From Streptomyces griseocarneus (lineage in GTDB: Bacteria > Actinomycetota > Actinomycetes > Streptomycetales > Streptomycetaceae): DNA of 64,000 nt. Below the pieces are notes generated by a model. That model was not told the DNA's origin. It worked only from the letters and a program-made list of their open reading frames with translations, and ran no database searches. The translations under genes and the position numbers were made by a program. The stretch lies in assembly GCA_003674045.1 (NCBI GenBank), contig PENC01000022.1, positions 62,001-126,000 of the forward strand, read 5' to 3'. Shown piece by piece: positions 34,460 to 44,400 of this stretch. How positions within the stretch are numbered: the stretch's first letter is position 1; each line of letters opens with the position of its first letter.

Positions 34460-34645
34460 GGCAAGGCAGTGACCGGGTCGCCGAGTGGGCAGACGGATCG
34501 GTCGCGACGTGCTTCTCCGACGGCCGGCACCCCGATCTCATCGACCTCGTCCGGCGGTCCCGATGCGGTCCACCCCGTGCCGCCCAGCGGTGGCCAGGGC
34601 GCCAACACCGCACTCCGGGGCGCCGCCCCGCCTGGTCGACGGCCG
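34460..34645 (+). pseudogene. Scraps of an FAD-dependent monooxygenase
   Basis: In the 392-base gap 34273-34664, two frames carry pieces of a flavoprotein monooxygenase. From 34471 the frame reads DRVAEWADGSVAT and then RHPDLIDLVRRS; from 34571 a different frame reads HPVPPSGGQGANTALRGAA, the FAD-binding motif that normally follows a GDA. The pieces are in the right order but shifted and shortened, so the gene is dead. Just before, 34306-34350 reads VIVDADIRLVVATAR, which is like a line from DDE transposases; a transposon insertion may have started the decay (weak). Confidence 0.6.
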
Positions 34646-34664
34646 ACCGTACACACACCCTGAC

Positions 34665-35024
34665 CTACTCCGTCGGCCTGGCACGCATCCGACGTGCCAG
34701 GCGCCGAAGGGTCGTACGGCCTCGGTGGGAGCGCCTGGGAAGAGGCGTCCGGCCCCTCGCGTCCGCCTGCGCCGCGTCATGGCCGCGCGGCTGCCAGTGG
34801 CCGTCCGGCGACACGGCGACGGACTGGCGCTCCGCCTCCGCCTTGATCTCCCAGTAGGACTCATGTGAGGTCACGCGGTACGCCTCCTCCCAAGCGGCCA
34901 GAGCCGCAGTGACGCCGGACCCCGCAGTACCCCGGCGACGCACATGGAACGCCAGCCACACAAGGCCGCCGAGGACTGCGACGAGGCCACCGAGGATCGC
35001 CAGGAGCGGCAGTAAATCGCTCAT
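34665..35024 (-). CDS. Small single-span membrane protein
   Basis: A 119-residue protein, family not recognised. One N-terminal span (LLPLLAILGGLVAVLGGLVW) is followed by FHVRRRG, so the C-terminus is probably cytoplasmic. The rest has a helical AALAAWEEAYRVTSHESYWE segment and a very basic tail. The fourth codon is TTA (35013-35015 on the minus strand), an early position that would make translation strongly bldA-dependent. ATG 35024 is chosen because it puts the span at the N-terminus; the ribosome site is weak. The basic tail overlaps decayed DNA and may be an abnormal extension. Confidence 0.5.
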   Translation of the reverse strand: MSDLLPLLAILGGLVAVLGGLVWLAFHVRRRGTAGSGVTAALAAWEEAYRVTSHESYWEIKAEAERQSVAVSPDGHWQPRGHDAAQADARGRTPLPRRSHRGRTTLRRLARRMRARPTE

Positions 35025-35076
35025 GTCCCCGAGGCTATGCGCGTCCCCGTCGTGGGTCACGCCGGGCGCTCCGTGC

Positions 35077-37953
35077 TCAGCGGGGGAGCCGACGGTACGC
35101 GTCGACGTAGTTGCGCAGCAGGGCCTCATGGGTGCCGTTGACGATGTCGCTGAGCGAAGTCTGAGCCAGGATATGGGTGTCGGGGTTCTTTTCCTCGATT
35201 TTTTTCTTGAGCTCCGCCCATCTGCTTTTGGTGACGTACCGCTCGAACAGTGCCGTGTCCATTGCGGCGAGCTTTGCCAGCTTGGTGTCGTCGGGAACAT
35301 AGAAGACGAGATCCGACAGGCTCAACGCCACGTTGGGCGCCACCTGGTAGAAGTCAAGGACACGCTTGCGCCACTCCTCACGACGGGCATGGCTCTGGGT
35401 GTAGGACTGGCGGAGCGCGATGACGCGGTCGCTGACGGGGCCTGTCGCGGGCGTGTTCAGGATGGCCTTGACGAGCCTGTCGCCGTCGGTGACGACGGAG
35501 CAGTCGGGGTCGAACACCCTGTTGCCCTCGTGCTTGGCGCGGGCCTCTCCGAGGGACTTCGCCAGGGCCTCTCCTTCCTGGTCACCTGTGCCGAAGGTGA
35601 CGCCGTCCTCCAGGTGGGTCTCGCCCTCCAGGAGCTTGATGAACGTGTTGGGCTCCGGGAAGTAGACGGTCCTGGGGTCGGCCTTCGCCATCGCGACGCG
35701 GACGTCCCGGTCCATGGCGGTGGCGATGTCCACGCGCGGATCGTCACCTTCGGGGAGGCGGTAGCCCCCGCTGAAGAGGTCGGGCCAGTTCGCCTTCCGC
35801 AGCCGGTCCGCCGCCGCGTCGAACAGCGGGGTGCCGTCAGGAGTCCTGAGCGAGATCACATCGGCGTCGCCGGTGTGGAAGTAGACCTGCTCGCATCCCT
35901 TGCCGTCGGCGTACAGCGCCTTCGCGAACTCCTGCGCCTGGCTGCTCCCGGCGATGGCCTGCCGTATGGCGCCGTAGGGAATGGTCTTCTGATCGCTGAG
36001 ACTCTTCTTGCCCCTGGGCGCGCACCAGAGGAAGGAAAGGACGGCGACCGGGAATTCCTCCTGCTTCCAGGCCTTGGCGAAGGCGTCGATGATCTTCCGC
36101 TGCCCTGCGACGCGTTTCGCGCGATCGGCGTCGCTCTCGCCGTAGGGGTAGCCCTCGTTGAGCCCGATGACGAGCGCGCACCCCTGCCTGGTCGCGGTGG
36201 CCTGGTCGCGGTAGCGGCGTGCCAGGGCGAGCAGCTCATCGTGGCTGCCCACCTTGGCCGGGACCATGGCGACGAAGCCGACGCCTCCCTCGCGGGGTTC
36301 GAGACGGCCGGCCACCTGCCCCGCGTACCCGTCGGTGATCTGCTCCCAGGGTGCCTTGCCGGTGGCCGGGGTCTTGGGCCGGTCCTGGTTGACGATCACC
36401 CCGGCCTGCTTCCGCTGCTCCTCGGGCAGGCTGTCGGGGCTCTCCCACCGGGGCCGGGAAGTCTCGACCGGATGGCCCGGGCTGCGGTGGCATGCGCGTT
36501 GCTCGACCAGGTAGCCCTGCTCCAGGCGGGCGGCGCCGATCTTGGCCCGGTGATCCAGCACCTGGAACGCGGCGGCCGGGTCGACGGTACTCAGGAGCGA
36601 TGCCAGCGCGTTCAGGGAGGAGACGTCGCGCTTGTACACGAAGCTGCTCGCCCCGGCGAAGAGGCGGTGGGGGATCCGTTTGCGGGGCACGGCCAGGTGG
36701 TGCACGCGCTCCACCCTCGTCAGTGCGACGTAGGTGACGCGGTGCCGGAATCCCAGGTCGCGGGCGATGGCGACTTCGGTGACCCCGCGCACGCGCTTGC
36801 GCTGTTGCCAGGTGGCGGCGGCGTCGCGCAGGGTGGCGAGGCCGTCGGCGTCCCGCCGGCCGGCGCGTACGACCGCGCGGGCGTGGTGGTCGAAGGCCAC
36901 CCGCTCGGCGCGTACTTCGGCCGGGGAGGGCGAGACGCGACGGCCCTTGTGCCGCTCCACCACGCCGTCGATCCACTCCAGGGCCACGTCGCTGCCGTGG
37001 GTGCGGATCTCCTCCCAGTTCACGCCGCGCAGCACGACCAGCCCCTGCTCCGTCTCCGCGACCGGGAGCGGGTAGAAGTACCTCAGGGACAGCTCGCTGA
37101 GTGTCGCCCTGTAGAACGCGTCGCGCTCCTTGTGCGTCTCGGACTTCCCGGTGCCGGGCACGTCCACCGGGCCCGGGTCCTTCATGCTGACCGCGTGGCC
37201 GGTGCCGTACTTCTCGCGGAACAGCCGCTCGGTCTCGGCCAGCGCGGCCTGCTTGATCCTGGCGCGTTCGTCGGCGTCGTGACCCGTGCCGTCCATGGTC
37301 CCGGCCAGGGCGTGCGCGGCGTGGATCAGCTCGTGCGCGAGGATCACCTCGGGAGCCGTGGCGACGTCGTCGGTGAGCAGCAGCACCCGGGGGTGGAAGG
37401 ACACGATGGAGTACACGCCCTGACCGTTGTAGAGCGGTCCCTCGGGCCTGGAGTTCAGTGACCACTGGACGGGCTTGCCGTCCGTGGCCTGCGTGATGAT
37501 GACGTTGATCCCCGCGAGGTCGCGCTGCTTCGGCGTCCGACCGCTCTTCCGGGAGCCGCCGTGGCGGCACAGGACCCGCGTGCTGATTCCCTGGTCCCAG
37601 TCCTCCGGCCCGCCGTAGGTGCCGTCCGGGTCGGGCAGCGGCCGGGCGTGGCCCAGGAACTCGACGAGGCGCTTGCCCGATTCGGAGGACTCGATCCGCC
37701 GGAGCAGGAAGTCGATCTCCCCTACGTAGTCCTCGTGGTCCAGCTCGAGGCCGGGCTCGGGGTTGGAGGTGGAGTTCTCGTCGCGTATGTCGAGCACGTC
37801 GGGGTTGGAGCACACGGCGATGCCGGGCCGTATCACGGTGAGGGAGAGCGGCTTGCCGCCGAGCCAGGCGATCTCGATGGGCGACTCCGCGGCCGCCTGG
37901 ACCGGCCGCGGTGGTGTCAGACGGGCAGGGTCGAGCCCGGTGAGGCGACGCAT
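35077..37953 (-). CDS. Large protein with HExxH zinc-metallopeptidase motif (M91/NleD-like), putative effector
   Basis: A 958-residue protein with no signal peptide or membrane span. HELIH at 207-211, in APEVILAHELIHAAHALAG, is a zinc-peptidase motif; the preceding GVYSIVSFHPRVLLLTDD and overall pattern resemble the M91 (NleD effector) group. Residues about 560-800 are a second domain containing CALVIGLNEGYPYGESDADR and YFHTGDADVISLR; the D-A-D at about 694-696 might be a glycosyltransferase GT-A DxD motif (speculative). The C-terminal 150 residues are helical. It is last of the minus-strand set, 39 bases after the beta-rich protein gene. A toxin-like, multi-domain effector is the best reading. 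Confidence 0.65.
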   Translation of the reverse strand: MRRLTGLDPARLTPPRPVQAAAESPIEIAWLGGKPLSLTVIRPGIAVCSNPDVLDIRDENSTSNPEPGLELDHEDYVGEIDFLLRRIESSESGKRLVEFLGHARPLPDPDGTYGGPEDWDQGISTRVLCRHGGSRKSGRTPKQRDLAGINVIITQATDGKPVQWSLNSRPEGPLYNGQGVYSIVSFHPRVLLLTDDVATAPEVILAHELIHAAHALAGTMDGTGHDADERARIKQAALAETERLFREKYGTGHAVSMKDPGPVDVPGTGKSETHKERDAFYRATLSELSLRYFYPLPVAETEQGLVVLRGVNWEEIRTHGSDVALEWIDGVVERHKGRRVSPSPAEVRAERVAFDHHARAVVRAGRRDADGLATLRDAAATWQQRKRVRGVTEVAIARDLGFRHRVTYVALTRVERVHHLAVPRKRIPHRLFAGASSFVYKRDVSSLNALASLLSTVDPAAAFQVLDHRAKIGAARLEQGYLVEQRACHRSPGHPVETSRPRWESPDSLPEEQRKQAGVIVNQDRPKTPATGKAPWEQITDGYAGQVAGRLEPREGGVGFVAMVPAKVGSHDELLALARRYRDQATATRQGCALVIGLNEGYPYGESDADRAKRVAGQRKIIDAFAKAWKQEEFPVAVLSFLWCAPRGKKSLSDQKTIPYGAIRQAIAGSSQAQEFAKALYADGKGCEQVYFHTGDADVISLRTPDGTPLFDAAADRLRKANWPDLFSGGYRLPEGDDPRVDIATAMDRDVRVAMAKADPRTVYFPEPNTFIKLLEGETHLEDGVTFGTGDQEGEALAKSLGEARAKHEGNRVFDPDCSVVTDGDRLVKAILNTPATGPVSDRVIALRQSYTQSHARREEWRKRVLDFYQVAPNVALSLSDLVFYVPDDTKLAKLAAMDTALFERYVTKSRWAELKKKIEEKNPDTHILAQTSLSDIVNGTHEALLRNYVDAYRRLPR

Positions 37954-37992
37954 GACGGGGTGTGGTTCCTTTCGGGGAAGTCCGCGGGGATT

Positions 37993-39732
37993 TCAGTCCG
38001 TGACGACCAGGACGGCCCGCGCGTGCTGCGCGTCGGTGGTCAGGACCAGGGAAGCGGCGGCGTCGGCCGCCGTCGGCGCGGTGTAGCGCAGCGAGATCTT
38101 CTCGACGGCGGGCAGCAGGTTCGGCAGCCCCGCCGTCGGCGAGCCCGTCGCGGGCAGCAGGGGAGCGAGCGCCTCCCCGAGCGTGATGCCTTCCTGGGCG
38201 GCCCAGGTCGCGGTCCAGCTCGTCGCGTCCGGATCCTTGTCCGCCACGAGGTCCAGCTCCATCAGCGACGACTCCGGGCCGCTGAGGAGGAGGGAGCCGG
38301 TGGCCTCGACGTCGGACGGGCCGTTTCCGGTGCTGATCCGCGCCGTGAGGTGGGCGCGGGCCCGCAGTCCGGCGGGCAGCGGGAACTCGGCGGATCCGGC
38401 CGCGGCGAACAGCCGTCCGGAGGGCGTGGGGACGACCTCGAAGCACAGCTCCCGCAACGTCAGCTCCGCCAGGGAGGCGGGCAGGCCGCTGCCCATGGTC
38501 TCCGTGGTCCAGGCGCTGATGTCGCGGAAGGCGATGCGGTCCGCCTCCACGGTCAGCCCCCAGCCCTCGGCGCTCCTGGTGGCCTTCACCCCGATCCGGG
38601 TCCCGCCCACGACGAGCGTGCCCGCCAGGGCGACCTCGAGCGACCGGTCCCCGCCGCCGGACACCAGGACCGTCTGGTCCTCGACCCGTATGCCCGCGAT
38701 CTCCAGGGGGCTCAGGAGCTCTCCCGCGACGACGAAGGCCCCTTCCCGGAGGTCGCACAGGAAGGAGAGGCGTCCCAGGCCGTTCTTGCCGAGGTCGGGA
38801 TCGGCGCGCTCGAAGAGGCCACTGCCGTCGGCGAGTTCGCCGTGCGCTGTCAGGGCGGGCAGGTCGACCGTGACGGCGCTTTCCATTCCGGCCACGGACA
38901 GGTGCGCGCTCAGCTCGACCGACAGTCCTCCCCAGCCGCTCTGCCGGGCGGCGGAGTCCAGGGCGATCCGCGCACGGACCTGACGGAGCGTCACGCCTGC
39001 CAGTAGCGGCCATTCGTCCGCCAGGTCGACCTCGATCTCCCCGGTCACCCGCCCGTTCCCGGGGGCGTACGAGACGGTGACCTCGCGGAGCGTGGGAAGC
39101 GCCGAGGCGAGGAGCCCCTGCCACTCCACGGGGAAGTGGTCGGTGACGGCGTCCGCGCCCGCGCAGCCCGGCAGGTCCGCCATGTGCCGCAGGGACGGCA
39201 GGGTGAGCCCGTCGGGGAAGCGGGCGGACACCGTGAACGTGCCCTCGTGCACAGAGGCGAGGAACAGCACCGGTTCGTCGAGCCCGGGCAGCTCCCACCG
39301 GGCTCCTGGGGCGACGGGCGTCCGCTCCTGCCCGGTTTCCTTGTCCGTACGGGGGGTGGCGTCGAGCACGACGACAGGCGATTGCGCCCCCAGGGCCTGG
39401 AGCGGACTCAGGTCGTACGCGGGGAAGTGCTCGGGCAGCCGCCACTTCGGGGCGTCCACGGCCAGGACGAATCCCACGACTGTCCTGCCCGAGGTGTCGG
39501 CCACGAACTCCGCCACAACCGGGCACGGTTCCGGCCCGAGGGCGGGCACGACGCAGCGCCCCCGCACCGTCATGCTCTCCGCGGTGAATTCCGCTTCCGA
39601 GAAGTCCAGTTCGGAGGAGCCGAGATATGTGGAGAAGGCGTTACGGACCGCGGGGTCGGTGAACTCCTCGGCCTCGATCCGCAGACTTCCGTTCCGAGCC
39701 CTCTCAGCTATTTCCTCAACCGACGATGGCAT
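37993..39732 (-). CDS. Beta-rich protein, paralogue of the protein at 50446-52236
   Basis: A 579-residue acidic protein with no signal peptide; function not recognised. After a short helix (VEEIAERARNG) it is almost wholly predicted beta, built of repeated modules such as EWPLLAGVTLRQVRARIAL and SLAELTLRELCFEV. The C-terminal part (WTATWAAQEGITLGEALAPL, then LLPAVEKISLRYT) aligns by eye with the protein at 50446-52236 from end to end. Start ATG 39732 is weakly supported. It follows a strong hairpin and precedes the metallopeptidase gene, probably as one transcript. An elongated structural or carrier protein is possible. Confidence 0.65.
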   Translation of the reverse strand: MPSSVEEIAERARNGSLRIEAEEFTDPAVRNAFSTYLGSSELDFSEAEFTAESMTVRGRCVVPALGPEPCPVVAEFVADTSGRTVVGFVLAVDAPKWRLPEHFPAYDLSPLQALGAQSPVVVLDATPRTDKETGQERTPVAPGARWELPGLDEPVLFLASVHEGTFTVSARFPDGLTLPSLRHMADLPGCAGADAVTDHFPVEWQGLLASALPTLREVTVSYAPGNGRVTGEIEVDLADEWPLLAGVTLRQVRARIALDSAARQSGWGGLSVELSAHLSVAGMESAVTVDLPALTAHGELADGSGLFERADPDLGKNGLGRLSFLCDLREGAFVVAGELLSPLEIAGIRVEDQTVLVSGGGDRSLEVALAGTLVVGGTRIGVKATRSAEGWGLTVEADRIAFRDISAWTTETMGSGLPASLAELTLRELCFEVVPTPSGRLFAAAGSAEFPLPAGLRARAHLTARISTGNGPSDVEATGSLLLSGPESSLMELDLVADKDPDATSWTATWAAQEGITLGEALAPLLPATGSPTAGLPNLLPAVEKISLRYTAPTAADAAASLVLTTDAQHARAVLVVTD

Positions 39733-39813
39733 TGCCGAATCCCGTTCTTGATGTTCTGCGGTCTCTTATGGCCGTCCACTCGGCGAACGCGAGGGTGACC
39801 TTGGCTGTCGCCG

Positions 39814-39855
39814 CCGCGAAGACCCCCGTCGGATTGCGGGCGGGGGTCTTCGCGG
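39814..39855 (-). terminator. 15-base-pair hairpin terminator
   Basis: A perfect inverted repeat: 39814-39828 pairs with 39841-39855 (core GCGAAGACCCCCG / CGGGGGTCTTCGC) with a 12-base loop. It lies 13 bases after the stop of the fibre-like gene on the minus strand and 80 bases before the next gene, so it probably ends the four-gene transcript 49769-39869. Confidence 0.75.
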
Positions 39856-39868
39856 GTGATCAGTGTCA

Positions 39869-41464
39869 TCATCCGGAGAGGACGGGGAAGAAGTACGCGT
39901 CGGTGGTGCCGCCGCCGCTGCCCTCTTGCCAGATCATGTACTTCTGCCCCTTGCGCAAGGGGATGGTCGCCGAGGAACCCTTGAGGTCCGGGGCGTTTCC
40001 GTAGTCGATTGTCGCGGCGCCCACGACCTCCCACCCACTGCCGTTGTCGATACTGACGTAGATGGTCCTGGTGGCGTGACTCCCGGTGGTCCTGGCCCAC
40101 AGGAGCAGCAGGCCGTGGGACGGTGCTTGGCGTTCCCTGCCGTCGAAGGCCTCGGTCAGCTTCTCCGGGGTGCCGAGGAGGGTGTTGAGATGGGCGCGAT
40201 CGGCGGAGAATTTGCCGCTGATCCAGAGGTCGCCGTTGTCCATGCCGCTGAAGTTCGTCGAGCCGACGAGGGCCTTTTCGGTCACGGCGAGCGTCTTCGT
40301 CTGGACACCGTCCACGACGAGCTCCTTGGCCTGGACTTCGTCCACGGTGAGTTCCTTGGCCTGAACTGCGTCCACGATGAACTTCTTGGCCTGCGCTTCG
40401 TCCTGTGCCTGGACCTTCTGCGCAGTGAGCGAGCCCGTCACGGTGACCTCCGCCTCGGCGGAGACGTTCTTCTTCGCGACCACGGCATCGCCCACGGTGA
40501 GCGTGCCGCCCCCGCCGTACAGGGTGCCGAAGACGTGGCATTCCTCCTTCACCTGCATGGCGCCCTGGATGGTGAGGAACTGGTGACCGTCCCCGTTCTT
40601 CGCGCCGTTCGCCTTGATGGTCTCGACGGTCAGCCGCGGGAGGACAGGCTCTTCGACGGCCACGGCCGTCGAGAGGTGGTGCGTGATCGTGTCGCCGGAG
40701 CGCTGCAATGTCACCTGGACGTGGAAGTGGGTGTCGCGGGTGAGGCCGCTGACGGGGAGCTGCCACTTGTCCTGGCTGCTGAGGTGCTTGTGCCGACCGT
40801 CGTAATACACGTCGCAAGTGGCGTCGGCCGGGGCCGTCCAGGTGAGGACGGCCTTCTGGCCCGGCTTGAGCAGGGTGACGGGGGTGGAGCCGGGGTTGCC
40901 GTTGGCGTCCGTCTCGCGGAGGACGAGGTCGCCGACCACGTCGGCCGTGAGCGCCTCGGCCGGGGGGTACTTGGCGAGCGGGAGGACGAGCTGGTTGGTC
41001 TCCCAGGTCTGTCCGTTGTCGGTGCTCACGGTCTCCCGGATGCGCAGCAGGGCCGTGCCCGCGAGCTTGTTGGCCTTGAAGTCCTTGAGCCGCAGGAGGA
41101 GTCCGTGGGCGGCGAGGGAGACGGACTCGCCGCTGGCGGGGCGGATGGTGAGCGGCGTATTGCCGGGGGTGAAGGCTGCCATTTCGTCCTGGGGCAGGGT
41201 GAGGAGGACGCCGCTCTCGATCTCGTCGACGGTCCACTGGTCGGCCGGTTCGACGGTGGGGACGATGCGGTGCCCCGCGGGCACGAGGTCCTGGGCGAGG
41301 TCGCCGGTGGGGATCTCGACGAGGATCTGCTTGCACAGGACGGCCTCGGTGCCCGAGTTGGACACGACGATGTCGATGTGGACCGGCCGGTCGGTGGCCA
41401 GGGGAGCCGGAACGGTGGCCAGGCCGTAGGTCAGGCGGCTGGTGCCGCCGTTGTTGGCGCTCAT
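39869..41464 (-). CDS. Fibre-like protein with short beta-repeat stalk
   Basis: A 531-residue protein without signal peptide. Residues about 1-270 look like two or three Ig-like beta domains (HIDIVVSNSGTEAVL, TPVTLLKPGQKAVLTW). About 275-395 is a stalk of short repeats with a 10-residue period: VQAKELTVDE, VQAKELVVDG, VQTKTLAVTE, as in trimeric phage-tail fibres and adhesins. The C-terminal 110 residues (ATRTIYVSIDNGSGWEVVGA) form a final beta domain. Start ATG 41464 follows GAAGGAAAAG. It is the last gene before the hairpin. A receptor-binding fibre is suggested by shape, not by homology. Confidence 0.65.
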   Translation of the reverse strand: MSANNGGTSRLTYGLATVPAPLATDRPVHIDIVVSNSGTEAVLCKQILVEIPTGDLAQDLVPAGHRIVPTVEPADQWTVDEIESGVLLTLPQDEMAAFTPGNTPLTIRPASGESVSLAAHGLLLRLKDFKANKLAGTALLRIRETVSTDNGQTWETNQLVLPLAKYPPAEALTADVVGDLVLRETDANGNPGSTPVTLLKPGQKAVLTWTAPADATCDVYYDGRHKHLSSQDKWQLPVSGLTRDTHFHVQVTLQRSGDTITHHLSTAVAVEEPVLPRLTVETIKANGAKNGDGHQFLTIQGAMQVKEECHVFGTLYGGGGTLTVGDAVVAKKNVSAEAEVTVTGSLTAQKVQAQDEAQAKKFIVDAVQAKELTVDEVQAKELVVDGVQTKTLAVTEKALVGSTNFSGMDNGDLWISGKFSADRAHLNTLLGTPEKLTEAFDGRERQAPSHGLLLLWARTTGSHATRTIYVSIDNGSGWEVVGAATIDYGNAPDLKGSSATIPLRKGQKYMIWQEGSGGGTTDAYFFPVLSG

Positions 41465-41492
41465 GGTGGCTTTTCCTTCGGTTCTTGCGGGG

Positions 41493-44400
41493 TTACTCGG
41501 ACGTGGCGGCGTCGGCCGGCGGGAGCGGGGCGCGGGAGGTGAGCAGGCCGGAGCGGAGTACGGGGGCCTGATCGTTCCAGCGCGGGGCGGTGCTCGCGGC
41601 CGAGGTGGCGAAGTGGGCCCAGGTGCCGTCGGCGGCACGCTCCGCCCATGTCCACGTCTGGTCGTCGACGGTGCGCACCGGCAGGGCGACGGTGCCCTCC
41701 TGGAGAGCGGCCGCCGGGGTGAGCAGCGGCCCGGTGCGCAGGACGGTGCGCATACGGGTCAGCGGTCCGTCGGTGAAGCGGTGGGGGATCTCCAGCACCG
41801 TGGTGGGCAGCAGGTCGGTCGTGGCGTGCACGGGGGCGTGCGGGTCGACGAGCAGCGTCAGGTGCTGGGGTGCGCCGGCCGTGACGCGCAGGTGGGTTCC
41901 GTCGCCGATGGCGGCGATGCGCGGATGCGCGTCGGCCGGTGGGACCACGGTGCGCAGTACGCCGGGGTCGGCGTCGGCGAAGTAGCCCACCAGCCCGTCG
42001 CCCATGCGCAGTCGCTCGCCCAGGCGCACCGGCCAGGAGTAGCCGGTGAACTCCGGCCGCGGCGGCTCGTGGTCGAAGATGTGCTCCCAGCCCGGGTCGG
42101 TGGGAGGCGGGCCGTCCAGGTCCAGGTGGAGGCGGCAGCGGACGAGGGCCAGCGGACGCCCGGCGAGCGCGGCCGTGGCGGCGCCCGCGGTGGGCACGAT
42201 GTCCACCAGCGAGGTCTCCAGGAGATCCATGGCGGCGGGCAGCGGGCTGCCGTCCGCACCGGTGCCCTGGAGCCAGGTGATGAGCGCGTGCACGTGGGGG
42301 AAGGTGGTGCGCAGGGCGTCGAGGCCGGCGGGGGCGGCGCCGGGCAGCGGCGTCCACACTGCTTCCCGGGACGGCCGGCCGATGCGGTACGCCCAGCGCA
42401 GCAGGCCGAGGGCGGTGCCGTCGGGCGCGTACGCCGTGAGCGAGCCGTCGACCAGGTTGGGGACGATCCAGCCGGCGAGCGGACTGCCGCCGTCCAGGTG
42501 GGTGGCCTGGTGCGTGTCGCGGGTGGCGTCCACGAGGTCCAGCCCGAGTCGCGCGGCCTGCGGCAGGCGCGGCGGCAGCTGGACGACGTGCTCCTCGGTC
42601 GTGCCCAGGGCCTCGGGGACGTGCTGCGGGCGCAGCCGGTCGGCGACCACGGGGTGCCGGAGGCCGCTCGCCCCACCGGTGCCCGCCGGGGTGATGACGT
42701 CCAGGGCGCGCCCGAAGGAGTCCACCAGTGTCAGCCTGAGGAAGCGGAACTGGCCCGCGCGCAGCTGCTGGAAGCCGGAGTCCGGCCAGCCCTCGAAGGG
42801 CACGGGCAGGGGGCCCGGGTCGGGGCTGGTGCGGTAGGCGTCGCCGATCAGTTCCGCCAGCTCCGGCGGCGCGCCCAGCGGGGGAACGCCCTGGCCGGGG
42901 TCCTGGCCGATGAGCATGTCGCGCAGCCCTGCCAGCGAGCTGGACAGCACGTCCCCGCGCACGAACCCCGCGGCCAGCGTGTCGCAGTGCGCGGCGAGCT
43001 CGTGGTCGTCGGGCGCGTACTGCCGGAGCTGGTCGGCCAGGCTCCGCGGCAGGTGGTCGCTGAGCGGCGTCCGGCCGGTGTAGGTGCGCGCGGCCTCGGG
43101 GCGGGGCTGCGGGCAGGAGTAGCGCTCGCCGTCGAACTGCCACTGGTCGTGCGGGAGGGGGTGGTACTCGATCTCCCAGAGCAGGTGGAGGGGGTGCCAC
43201 GGCTGTTCCCAGGGATCGTTGCCGAAGGCCGGGGCGGTGCCGGTGCGCGGAGTCGCCAGTGCCCCCGCGCCCGCCCGGCTGTTGGGGTCGAGCAGGAACG
43301 CCTCGCGCAGCAGGGCGCGGGTGGAGCCCGGCATGGCCGTGTGCTCGCCGGTGCCGAGGTCGAGCGTGTTGCACGCGAGATCGGCCCGGTCGGCGGTGAA
43401 CTCGGTTGAATTCCAAGCGAGTTGTACGGAGGTCACGATCTGGTCGCCGAACCGGCAGCGCAGCGTCGCGTCGTCCGAGACGGGCAGGGAACCGGCGCCC
43501 TCCAGGACGACGGCGGGGTCCAGGGCGCGCTGGAAGGGGGCGGGAGCGACGCGCTTGAGGCCCCAGCCGGTGGGCAGGCCGTGCGCCTGGGCGTACTGGC
43601 GGACCGACTCCGTCAGCTGCGCGGGGGTGTCCCCGGCGGGGAGGGCGGCCCGGAGGCGGTCGACCTCCTGCCGGCCGGCGCGTACGCGTGCCGCGAGGCT
43701 GCCCTCGCGCTGGGCGTCGAGCTCCTGCGTCAGCTGCTGGTGGTGGTAGCCGCGCGGCAGTACGGGCAGGCCCTGGAGGCGCCACATGCCGTACAGCCTC
43801 CGGCGCAGCCCGGCCAGCTCGCGCTCCGCCCGGTCGTGGGCGTGCTGCGCGGCGTTCAGGGCGGCCTCGACGGAGCGGGCTTGACGTTCGTCCTCGAAGG
43901 AGGCGGCCTCGTCCGTGGTGCTGGGCGGCACCGCGTGCCAGGCGTACGAGGCCGTGCCCTCGCCGAAGCCGGCGCCGAGCAGGATGTCGGCGAGGTGGTG
44001 CGTGTTGTCCGGCTCGTCCGCCCGGGCGAGGGTGTTGCACTGGAGCTGGTCGAACAGCGCGGGCGCGAGGGCGAGGGACGGGTCGGTGTCCGCCTTGCTT
44101 CTGGTCAGCGCGGTGAGCGCGGAACGGGCGCTGTCGGCGACGGCCACCGTCGGGTCGGGCCGCTGCTCGCCGGAGGGGTCGTAGTGGGGCGACACGCTGT
44201 GGACGCGGCCGGTGTAGACGGTACGGGACCCCGGGGACGGGGTGTGCTCCGCCTGCCAGCCCAGGGAGTCTTCCAGGGCCTCGCGTACCCGCGGGTCGGA
44301 GAGCGGGTCGTCGGAGCCCGTCGCGTGCCACCCGATGACCTGGTAGCCCAGGCGGTCGAACGGGCGGGGCAGCTGTGCCAGGGGGTCGTGGAAGGAGAAG

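Noticed and set aside
36236..39526. 1096-codon minus-strand open frame overlapping two genes
   Set aside because: It reads across both the beta-rich and metallopeptidase genes in a different frame and is Arg/Pro/Gly-rich without any motif.
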